Program-made: the position numbers and the translations under genes | Assembly (NCBI GenBank): GCA_003260075.1 | Contig: QLIY01000197.1 | Span: forward strand, 65,393 to 129,392 | DNA length: 64,000 nucleotides | Origin: Phallusia mammillata | Taxonomy: Eukaryota; Chordata; Ascidiacea; Phlebobranchia; Ascidiidae | Reading direction: 5' to 3' | Notes under the pieces: generated by a model | Told to the model about the DNA's origin: nothing | Database searches by the model: none | Seen by the model: the letters and a program-made list of their open reading frames with translations, nothing else | Part shown: positions 31,853 to 43,800 of the stretch, piece after piece | Layout: each line of letters begins with the position of its first letter | Numbering within the stretch: the first letter of the stretch is position 1

Positions 31853-34800
31853 TTTTTTTTCTTGGCTTTTATGGATACTTCGTAACGACCTGTATTGTCA
31901 AAATTTCGGCCACGAGTGAAAAAAGCTGCCTGATCATGGCCAAACAGAACTTATATAGCCAATACATACATAAAATGCTGTTGGCCTTTTTTTAACGACC
32001 TACTTATGCCACCGTGTGCTAAATTTGTTTTTATGTGGCCGTCCTGGGTTTTAATCTTGGTAATTTCGGGTCGGTCGTGGAAATTTGGGTCGAGTTGCAA
32101 ATCATTTAAAGTTGAAAATAACGGCCCAAATAGACGTAAAAAGCGACATGCTTTATATTTTAAACGTTTCGGCAAATGCTCATGCCATCATCAGTGATAT
32201 GAAGGCCACATCAGTTACACCCGTTTATATACATTTGATTCACGAGGAGGGCCGTTTTCACCATTAAACTTACGAACAGATCCTTATATAGTGTCCCGAA
32301 GTACATAATCATGATTTACCGTTTACCATTAAACCGTTTCTAATTTATCAGTGCAATAAAAACAGCCTAAAAAATACTCAAAACACAAGTTGATTTTTTT
32401 TGCATTCACAGGTACCACGGACAAGTGAAGCATTGTCGTATTCAGTCGCTGCAGAACAACGGGGTCACATATTACTATCTGGTCAATACGTTGCACTTTG
32501 ACAGCCTGTACAGCCTTATATGGCATTACCAACGCTTCCCACTTCGGAACCGAACCCTCGACTTTGAGCTTTTGCTCACTGAGCCCGTGCCAGCCCCGAA
32601 TGCCCACGAAAATAAGGAGTAAGTCAAAAGATAATTTTTAGGTTTTTTACTATGTCGTTAACAGTTTTTACATTAGCAATGTTGAATAAGTTATGAGATA
32701 TGTATCCCTAGTGTGAACTTATTTTATTGCCTTATTCAAATAGAATCATAAACAGATTATTAATAAACATAACACACATACAATAGTTGACATACAAACA
32801 CATTCAGAGTTGACACCAAGTCAGCTACCAATACACACCCCAACTGCAACTGAACAGGCTGAGTGCAAGGTCATGCAATGTGCCACTTGTCATATGGCAA
32901 AATCAGTCATGCATGAAAATCAGTCAGGCATAAATAAAGAACAACTATTAAATTCAGCTGGGGACAATTTTAAAGTTAACACCTGGTTCGGAGATATTAC
33001 TCCCACTGCTTGTGAGAAGAGCTACTAACACAAGAATCTATGACAGAAAAGTTTGCCAAAAGCCGATGGATGGCGTGAAAAGCGCAGTTATATAAAATAG
33101 CGGTGGGACTGGTTTAAGTATTTTTATTTTTTTAGGCAATTTATTTGTTATTATTCTGAAACCTCACTCAACCCTAACAGCCCTAACCGATGCTGGTTTC
33201 ATTTATAGGCCAACCGTATGCATTGTGTTGCCTCATAAAAATAGATAAACCTGTTTAATAAACTGTTTTTTCGGTGCAATTTCAGGTGGTATCATAAAGA
33301 CATGAGTCGACAAGAAGCAGAGAATATTTTGATGCGAATTCCACGAGATGGCGCCTTCCTCGTGAGGAAATGCAAAACGGAAGATCCCAGCAACACCTAT
33401 TACGCTATATCTTTCAGGTAAATCAGTGGTTCCCAACCAGGGAGGAATTTTGAACCTTGTAGAGAGGAATTTACCTAACGTCTACATGTGGTTTGTAAAT
33501 AGACTTTTAGGCTCTGGGAATATGAACTGTGAAGTTGATAAAATACCCATTTTAAAATGTTCTTTGTATGGTTTAGCCTAGCATCTACTGTGTAGTAATG
33601 TTTTGAATTATAAATGGGTGAATTCTTCAAAACAGGTTTGGAACCACCGAGGTAAATGAATGTACAAAACTATTTCGCTTAACTGCATACTGGTAAATCG
33701 TATAACCCGGTTAATTGCATAGGCCTTGTAAACTTAACAATGTACGTATACTGTTTGTACGTGTTTCGGATAATCGCATATTTCAACTGCATAAGAGTTG
33801 TAAATTCCAAACAAATCAGATTTCACCAATCTTATATGTGACTCAAGTGGTCATAAACGGGTGTAGGTGTGGCCTTATATAACTGATGATGACTTGAGCA
33901 TTTGCCTAAACGTTTGAACAATAAAGCATGTGGCTTTTGGCGTCTATTTGGGCTGTACAGTGTTCCAAAAAATGTACTGGTTACATTTTTACAAATCGCC
34001 TAATCCGAATAATTGCATAAAATATATGGCAAATCAGTGTGTGATGAAGCTGAACGCGCTGTGTTGGTATTTTAGGCTATTAATTGGTGAGTTATTTGCA
34101 CATTCTGTTCCAACTGTAATTTTAGCGATTGTGGAAAGCCCTATAGTAGTAAAAGTGTATTGTGTTGTACCCAACCTTGACAGTAGTAGTTTTCCGGTGA
34201 TGGCCGTTTGTTCGGTTTTGGATTATGAAAAACATTATAGTGCGTTCGTTTTTCGCTCTTCTATTCAAAATACAGTCCTAATGTGGGATGATGTGCAACG
34301 CGAAAAAAGCTCCGCAAAATTTACTAACTCCATACCGCAGGGCAGACCCCCGTTTAGCCAATTTTCTATAGGTGGCGTGAACAGCATAAATACCTATTTA
34401 AAACGGTATATCTCTAAAATGCTTTCGGTTAGGGCTATAGGGGTTAGGTATTTTATTTATTATTGTTAAAAATTCAATTAAACCAACATTAAAATTTAGT
34501 TCCTAATCTGAAATATTCAAATACCTCCATCCTAACCCTACCCCTCTTCATCTGCTAAATTAATAATTTAGCTCTTTGTGCCACCTATCGAAACTTTGAT
34601 ACATGTTAGTCTGCGGGTGAGGTATGGTGTTAGTTGCTCTACCTTAATTTGTGTTGTGATAAAAGCCGCAGTGTATAAAGGCCCTTGCTTAGTGTTTTTA
34701 CTAGTGATTCTCAACCGTGGCTCTCAGGGCCACATGCGGCACCCAACTGCTTATTTTGCGGTTCGCACCAGACCTCAGAAAACCACCAAAGATTGCTATG

Positions 34801-37800
34801 TTAGCTTTCAAGGTTATAATCTATTGTGTTTTTTGAGGTTGTTTTGCGGCTTCTTACACACCTTAAAAACTACCATTTGGCCTCGACATTAACAAAGGTT
34901 GAAAGCCACTGGTCTTAACCATTGTATTTGCTTGTAGAGCTGAGGGAAAAATCAAGCATTGTCGGATAAAGCAAGACGGGCGCCTTTTCGTGATCGGTAA
35001 CGCGACTTTCGAAACCCTCTGTGGTGTGATCAGCTTCTACGAAAACCACCCGCTCTACAGGAAGATGAAACTAAGATACCCAGCTACAAACGAGCTGGTA
35101 GCTTCATTACAGCAGGTGTGGTCTTATTGCCAAGTTTGTTTGGCGCACCTGGCTTTTCGGGTCGAGTTTAGGTACAGGCGGTCTTGATTGGGGCCTGATT
35201 TTGCGCACTCACTGCCTTTGTGTGATTTCTGTTGTAATTTTACCACCTTTGGACCTAATTCTCGCCTTGATCTTAAAAAATGGTTTGAGCCAGATTTCGA
35301 AGAGCCTTACAACTGGTTTACACAAAGCTTTAAATTTCCGCAGGAACCGGACTTGTACTCATTGGGAAACAATGGACCGACATACGTCCATCCAAATACT
35401 GTGAGCGTTACAGTGAAGGCTTTGTACGATTATAAAGCGACCAGAGAGGACGAGCTGTCTTTCTGCAAACACGCAATCATCACCAATGTTTCGAAGCAGG
35501 ACACCGAAGGATGGTAAACCTGATTGCATAAAGAGCCCAGTTACTTAGATAACAGTGACATAACAGTGAGACTGGGCTAGGGTTAAGAACTAAATTTATA
35601 AGTTGGGTTTATTGCTAATTTTATTAAACAACTCCACCTCAACCGTAACAGCTCGAACCGTCAGCATTTGTTTTGCATATTTTGCTATTAAATATTCGCA
35701 AATGGTCTAGGTTTGGGTTAGGAACTGAATTTGTAAGTTGGAATCATTGCTATTTTCATTAACAACCTTACCCCAACCCCCAACCCTAACAGCCCTAACT
35801 GTCAGCATTTTTTCTCACTTTGCTTTTCAATATCCTCAAGGGGTCTTTACTCCAACTATCGGTTCTTAGCAAACTGTACTGTTGTGAGTTCTTATGTTAA
35901 TACCTCTAATCTGTGCAATCTAAGACACCGCCACACGATTTTGATATTTAACTCGCCGCCGAAAAACGATAGTATCGCCAAAGCTACAAAACTGTACTTA
36001 AATTGTGTCTGAGGACTCTTGGTCATAAAACATCAATTATAAATCACAAAATCCTTCGTAACGTAATTCATTTGCCAGTCGATGACGTCACTACCATACA
36101 AATGCTTATAAGCATATATATATGCGTCAGTTTGAAAAAAAAACAATCAAGATTAAATTTTTTGCTTGTTGGTTGTAGGTGGCAAGGGGATTATGGTGGA
36201 AAACATGGCTTGTGGTTCCCTAGCAACTATGTGGAAGAAATCGAAAATTCGGACAGAAATGGCGTCGAGGCAACGGAAGACAATGTATGTTGAAAATCAC
36301 ATCAAATACTGAGCAAATTTTAAATACTGGCAACAAAATTCCAATATATGTCCTATGTAATAACTTTTAATGGTAAACCTGAATTGAAACGAAATATAAC
36401 GGCCGAACGCTCGATTCAGTACAGCAGTGGTTTTTAAATTTGTACAATGACTGTGTTAACTTAAAGGCACGGCATTCTATAAGGTTCCAAAATATGATCA
36501 AAGTCAGGTTAAAATTCTTTTTAAGGGTTATGAGAAACCTCTACTATAAGCATATCCTATTTAGCCGTTCCGCGCTCAAAGCATAAAGCAGAGCAAATTA
36601 TTTGTTTTTTTGTATTTTCAGCAAAACACTGGAAATGTGCTTGGAGAACTACAAAAGGGGTCGTTTGATCTTTGCAACTGCACGATCGGTAAGTAATAAC
36701 AAGATGTTCTCAATTTCACTTTTTGGGTGATTCAATAACAACAGTTTAGGATAACTGCTCTAAACCCATGCAAAAAGCTTGTCTAAAAACCAACCACATA
36801 CCATCATTTTTCTTCTACATCAAGGTCATGCAACGCTATTGTCAGCCACAGGTTTTTATTTACTAATAGTCCACTGATCTCGAAAAGCCAAATATCTGTC
36901 AAAAGTGATTTTCCAATGTTTATTGATACTGCTCGTGACAGTATGGCCTCACTTTGTCTCATGTAATCAAACTCTCACTCTCTGCAGAACTGGGTGAACA
37001 GGTGAAAGAAAATCACCAGCATGCTTTCAAGATTCGCATGGCTAGTGGGGAGGTGGCCCACCTGAGCGCCAAGTCACGTGAGGATTTGGTTGACTGGTTA
37101 AAGCTGCTTCAGGGATCCAAAGATCAATTGGACAACGAGGTGCGACACCTAATGGCTGTGATAAAACCATTTTTTGAAAATTTGAGGGCAGAAAAAATTT
37201 GATTTTTTTTTAATTTTACACGAAAATTTAAATTCCTACTTGATTTTTGTTGGTGACGTCACAATGCATTTTTGCATAGTTTACGTCAAATCTAGTTACG
37301 TCATCAGGTATTTTCTGTCTACGAAAAAAATTTAAAATAAAAGATTTTGTAATCGATGACGTAATGTGATGTCGTCACAGGCGATGAAATCGCTGAGTCG
37401 AGCGAAGGCGCAGCGCGACATCGAGCGGCAGAAACGAATAGCAAGAGAGCTTTCGGATTTGGTGGTATATTGTCGTCCTGTGCCTTATTGCGAGGATCCT
37501 TCACACAGTAAGTGGAATAAGAAATTTTGCTGTTATTTTTTGAAATTACAATACTTGTCTATTATTGCGCATATAAAACATCCGCCATAAACTGTACAAA
37601 TCTATTGTTGCTCACAAAAGGCCTCAGCAAATTAACTGGGGCTATGTAGATGCAGTAAATGACATATTGAATAATTATTAAAAAAATTTGACTGGGAATA
37701 TTTTTTATCATGCTTTAAAGTAAACACATTAAAAGAGCGTGTCTTGAATTTTTGTTCCTTGACGTGTTTACTTACGTAATAATGACATCACACAGGGGGC

Positions 37801-40800
37801 CATTGTTTCGAGATGTCGTCATTCCCGGAGCAGAAGGCCGAAAAGTCTGCGTCACGTGACAAAGCATTGCAGTTCATCTTGTACAACAACCGACAATTCT
37901 CCAGAATTTATCCCAAGGTAAAATATATGGGGCAGGTTGCAAATATAAACAGCAACCGTTCAAAGGGCCCCGCCCTAAATATAAAAACTGATTGATTTAT
38001 TAACCAGTCTGTCGTACAGCTGCTCATCACAATTCACTGTGCAATTATGCTGTAAGGTGATGTCGTATCATAACAGTGCACAAAGCAGTTAAGAGAGTAT
38101 CCCATACATTACAATAATAAGATGTAAACAGTTTGGACCCGAAACCGATTTTTTTTATGTTAATGTAGAGCCAAACGTGTTTTTTTTTCTGATTAAACCA
38201 TTTTGACAGTAATGCCAACACATAGGTGTACGGCTGTACAGAACAAGCTAATACAGTTACAGTGCGCATACATGTATATATTATACACGTACACAGAAAG
38301 TGAAATTACGACACAAAAATGGCAGACATGAAAATTTGAAAACTTAAACCGGTCAGACTTTTATATCAAAATCTACTTAGCAGGCTCGCTCTTATTAAAT
38401 GCTGATTAAATCCGTTCTTCTGCTCTGGCCGCTTAATAAAATGATGGTTTCAAATTTACATTAAATTATCCAGGGTGCAAGAGTGGATTCGTCCAATTAC
38501 AATCCAATGCCATTCTGGAACTGCGGAAGTCAGCTGGTTTCACTCAACTTTCAAACCGGAGGTAAACCCATTTCGTCACAAATGATTACGTCACGCACGT
38601 TAAACATATGACAAAGCAATCTTTATGAAACTTATTTTTTATTTTATTTTTTCATTTTTTTCATTGCTAATTTTATAACCTAATAGATTTTAAAAAAATG
38701 TTATGTGGCGTCAAAAGTCTTTGGAGCGTTCGTATGAAGTTGGCTGAAATTTGGTTTCCATTTAATTTATTACGTAACAATGATGTAAACTTATGATGTG
38801 ACATACTTTCACTATTAAATTAAAAAAAAAAGATTTTTGAATTTTGATGGCCTCGTCCACTTTAAAATCAAATCAATATCAATTACGTCACGTTTCACAT
38901 GATGACGTAGATCGTCCGATGCAGCTGAACGAAGCGAGGTTCGAGATGTACGACAGATGTGGATACGTTCTACAACCGAAATGCTTGCGGGAACGTATTA
39001 CTTATCATCCTTATGAGAAAACTAACATGAACGAATCCGACCCGCTGGTCATTAACATGGAGGTGAGAAAATGATACATGGTCGTTCAGGGAAGAAACCA
39101 ATGCTGCTAGTGTTCTTTTAGCCGAGTTTTAAGCGTTTTATCCTCATTAACATGCTTTACCGCGCTTGTTCAAAAGATAATGACGTTATATGACGTAACA
39201 ACGCAATAATGTCGTCATATGACCTAACAATGAGCGTTTTATCTTCATTAACATTTAGTGCTTTACTGCGCTTGTTCCAGAGATAATGACGTCATATGAC
39301 GTAACAACAATTATTTTCGTGATGTATTATTCTCGAAACCGAAACTTTATTTTTGCTTAGTGTCTAAATACAACGTTAAAGTTGAACATTGTAGATTTTG
39401 GAATAATATCTGGTAATTGTTTTTGCCGTGTAAAATGTAGAATTATGTTGTTTAACGCTTTTTCAAAAAACGGCTCTTTCTAAATTTGAAATATTCTTGT
39501 GTATTGTGACGTCACACTTTCATTGCCAGGTTGTCGGAGCTCGCCACCTCCCCAAATCAGGAAGAGGATTGACTTGTCCGTTTGTCGAAGTCGAAATTAT
39601 CGGGTGCGAATTTGACGATGATAAAATGAAGACTCCCAAGAAAGGTAAGGCTTTTAAATTCGCAAAAGTTATCAATTCCGAAACAGATCAGTCTAAGCTC
39701 CAGGCAGTGCACACTGTTTTAGCCTATAAAGTCTCATCAGGGCAGCTGGTGACAAGAGATCGGCCGTATTGGCCATTGTATTGTTACTCCCAACAAACTG
39801 GAGTGCCTTTGGATGCGTACAATAGCCAATACGGCCTTTCAGGTCACCAGCTGCACTGGTGAGACCTTATTAGTCAAAACAGTGTGCACTGTCTGCAGCT
39901 TATCAGTTATTAGGTTAAAACTTTTACAGTTCAGTGTAATATGTTGTAAAATTTGTTTCACAGATGACAACGGCTTGAACCCGTATTGGGACGAGAACAC
40001 GGCGTTCGATTTCGACGTACATTGCCCCGATACGGCGTNTTTCAGGTCACCAGCAGCACTGGTGAGACCTTATTAGTCAAAACAGTGTGCACTGTCTGCA
40101 GCTTATCAGTTATTAGGTTAAAACTTTTACAGTTCAGTGTAATATGTTGTAAAATTTGTTTCACAGATGACAACGGCTTGAACCCGTATTGGGACGAGAA
40201 CACGGCGTTCGATTTCGACGTACATTGCCCCGATACGGCGTTTGCACGATTTACGGTGTATGACCAGGACATGTTTGGTGACCCCAACGAAATTGCCATG
40301 GCAACCATCCCTGTGACGTGCATGAAGCCAGGTATTGCTTACGTCTTGTCCAACATTTTCTGATGTTCGTTTTAGATGAATGTTAGTTTTTCAAATATGC
40401 ATACATATACATTGCTAACATAAAAGAAAGCCACTTTTCTAGTTTTTTTAAGGAGTTTGTGATGTATGAATGTTAGCATGCCAAAAGTGTGGATAACCAA
40501 TAAAAAGAATGTAGCACATATACATTAAAAACATATAAGTAAGACACCTTTCAATTTTTTTAATAGGTTAGTTTTATATTAATGTTAGTGGTCAAACGTA
40601 TAAGTCAGGGGTTCTTAACCAGGGGTACGTGTACCAATTGGGGCTACGAAGCACCAAAGCAGGGGGTACGACATGCAGTGTGAAATTGTACACTATTTAG
40701 GCATATTTGTGAAGAACGCGTAACAAGTTACTTTGTTATATGTCTTTGACTGATTGTTGGTGTGCTGTAAATATTGTTGAACTTACAAGACTTATAAGTT

Positions 40801-43800
40801 ATAAATACACTGAGTTTAATTCCTATTATTACAATTTTATTTACTTTCGTCGGCCATTGTAGACCATTGTAGGGGTACGAGAAAATTTCATGAAAGCTCA
40901 AAGGGTACGAGCGCTAAAAAGGTTAAGAAACACTGGTATAAGTGGTTAACATTTAACAATTAAAAAGTATGTAGTATGTATACATTGGCAACATATAGGA
41001 AAGCCACCTTTCAAGTTTTAAGTAAGTGATTCTTTATGGGTGATATTTATTTGTTTTTTTTAAGGGCTCCGTTCCGTGCCGCTAAAGAACCAGTATAGTG
41101 AAGATATTCATTTAGCCGCTTTGCTTGTAAACGTCGACATAAGAAGCGCCAGGGTAAGACACAAACTATCAAACTTTAGATCTAATACGTAGTTTTGCAT
41201 TAGTATAACCATATGTCGACCCGCAATAGCTGTATAGTGCATAGAAAAAAAATTGGGCATTGGTTTTTAGAGGAGTTTCTTCCAATTTTACTACAACAGT
41301 TTCAAACCTAAACACTTTTTAAACAAAGGACACTAACCCCATAGGGCAGGGGTCCGCAAATAGTGGGTCGCGACCCAGATTTGGGTCGTGAGACCTTCCA
41401 GTCTGGGTCGCGAAATATTTTAAATCTCCCATGAATATAAGGATCGCATCTATACGGTATTAATGAATTTCGGCTTTTTAACCTTTTAATCATTATTGCA
41501 TTGTTACGTGTGACTACGTAACTGTGACATACAGTCTATGTAACAATGCAAAAAGTTAAGCGCACCTATGCAAGCATGCGTTTTCTGATTAGCTGTGTTC
41601 ACAAAACAGAGCCCACAGTTCTCATTTGTTAGAATAAATACGTTCGTTTACCTACTGTTTTATGTGAAAACTGCAACTGACAATAGCACAATATCAGTCT
41701 TAATGTTGATATTTAGTTGATTAGTATTTTCCACGGATTTGATGCTTGGGTCGCGAGAATTTAGAGCAATTTTGTTGGGGGTCGCGCCAAAAAGTATTTG
41801 CGGACCCCTGCCATAGGGGACAGGCTTAATGCCCCAGCTCAATTTAATAGGGGTTTTAGGGGCTCAAATCCCCAAACTTCTTTCCAAGGATCTGAAAAGT
41901 GAAAAACAGTAATCAAATATTTGTTAACTTTAAGTCAAAAATAATAAAAATCTTAGTCGCGAAGTGCATTGCATTAAACTCCAAACCCATAGGCGCCGAG
42001 TAGGCGGTGGCGGGGTGGCGCCGCCACCTTGGGTTTCTAGAGCACGGTGGCGGCCACCGTGGATATTTAGGTTAGTTTGTAGCGGTTTTGCACAAAGCAT
42101 GGAAAAGTCTGATCAAAAACTGGGTATATTTTGCTTTAAAAACAAGCTTGCGGCCGAAAAAGCAACAAAACATTTCTTAAAACTACAACCTGGTTTCGTC
42201 AGTACCTCCTTTATGACGTCAAACACACCATTGTTTGCAAGTAAATGTTTGGTAATTATTGTGTACAATGCGAATGTTTTGTAATAAATGGTTATCTTAG
42301 GTCATATAAAGCAACAGCACCTTGACGAAACATTTTATGGATGATAAACGTTACAGCAACGTGTTCCAAATCAAATATTATTTCAAAAATTTATTTTCCT
42401 TTTTTTTTGCGAATGTTGCATTCTGTTGGAAGTATATTGGGTGTTTGATCTCTTGTGGCTGCACGCATTTGTGACGTCACTTGATGTGACGTCATATTTT
42501 TCGTTCACCACCTTGCATTTTTGTAAAACTCGGCGCCTATGTCTATAAACCTATCGTTTGTGATGTAATAACTACGTCCCAACGATGACGTCACGTGCAC
42601 AGGAAGAGGACGAGGGACTTTATAACTCGATTCAAGCGCTCCGGGACCAAACAAAGGAGCTTCAGGGCAAGATAAGACAGATGAATATTTCGTCACTCGA
42701 AAGCACACAATATCATCAGGAACTCTGTGAAAAGCAGAAAGCGCTTTTCATGAAAAAGGAGCAACGAAAAGAAAGGTATCTTGTCGAAATGATCTTGTTA
42801 TATGGTCGTGAGTTCAAATCTAAGTTTTCTTTTTTTCTGTTTGAGTAAGTTTAGAACATTCTGCGCGTGATGTTGAAGTAATCATTTTCTATTTGATTTT
42901 TTGTCTTCAGTCATTAGCGCGAAAGGCTGTGTTCGTGACTGCGAATCTAACTGTATTTTTGAAATTTTTCTATTTGAATAAGTTTAGAACATTTTGCTTG
43001 TGATATTGTTTAAATGCTTGGCTACTTTTTTCGGTTATAAGTGCTAAAGGCTGTGTTTGTAAATGCGATTCTGAATGTATTTTTTTTATTTGAGCAAGTT
43101 TTTAACACCTACTTTTTAGATTGCTTTAATGCTGTTCTGTTTTGTTTTCAGAAACATCCAGAAGCAGAAAATCAGACAACGGGGGGCCAACAATGTGGGG
43201 GGGGGGACCACCTTGCATTTTTGTAAAACTCGGCGCCTATGTCTATAAACCTATCGTTTGTGATGTAATAACTACGTCCCAACGATGACGTCACGTGCAC
43301 AGGAAGAGGACGAGGGACTTTATAACTCGATTCAAGCGCTCCGGGACCAAACAAAGGAGCTTCAGGGCAAGATAAGACAGATGAATATTTCGTCACTCGA
43401 AAGCACACAATATCATCAGGAACTCTGTGAAAAGCAGAAAGCGCTTTTCATGAAAAAGGAGCAACGAAAAGAAAGGTATCTTGTCGAAATGATCTTGTTA
43501 TATGGTCGTGAGTTCAAATCTAAGTTTTCTTTTTTTCTGTTTGAGTAAGTTTAGAACATTCTGCGCGTGATGTTGAAGTAATCATTTTCTATTTGATTTT
43601 TTGTCTTCAGTCATTAGCGCGAAAGGCTGTGTTCGTGACTGCGAATCTAACTGTATTTTTGAAATTTTTCTATTTGAATAAGTTTAGAACATTTTGCTTG
43701 TGATATTGTTTAAATGCTTGGCTACTTTTTTCGGTTATAAGTGCTAAAGGCTGTGTTTGTAAATGCGATTCTAAATGTATTTTTTTATTTGAACAAGTTT

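Noticed and set aside
31577..31995. Two overlapping poly-Pro frames covering the nSH2 exon
   Set aside because: Only the part before 31775 is coding (PLCG exon 19); the rest is filler and intron.
33930..34469. Longest open frame of the window (179 codons)
   Set aside because: Starts in repeat A and runs into MITE C, crosses a PLCG intron, and shows no domain; chance frame.
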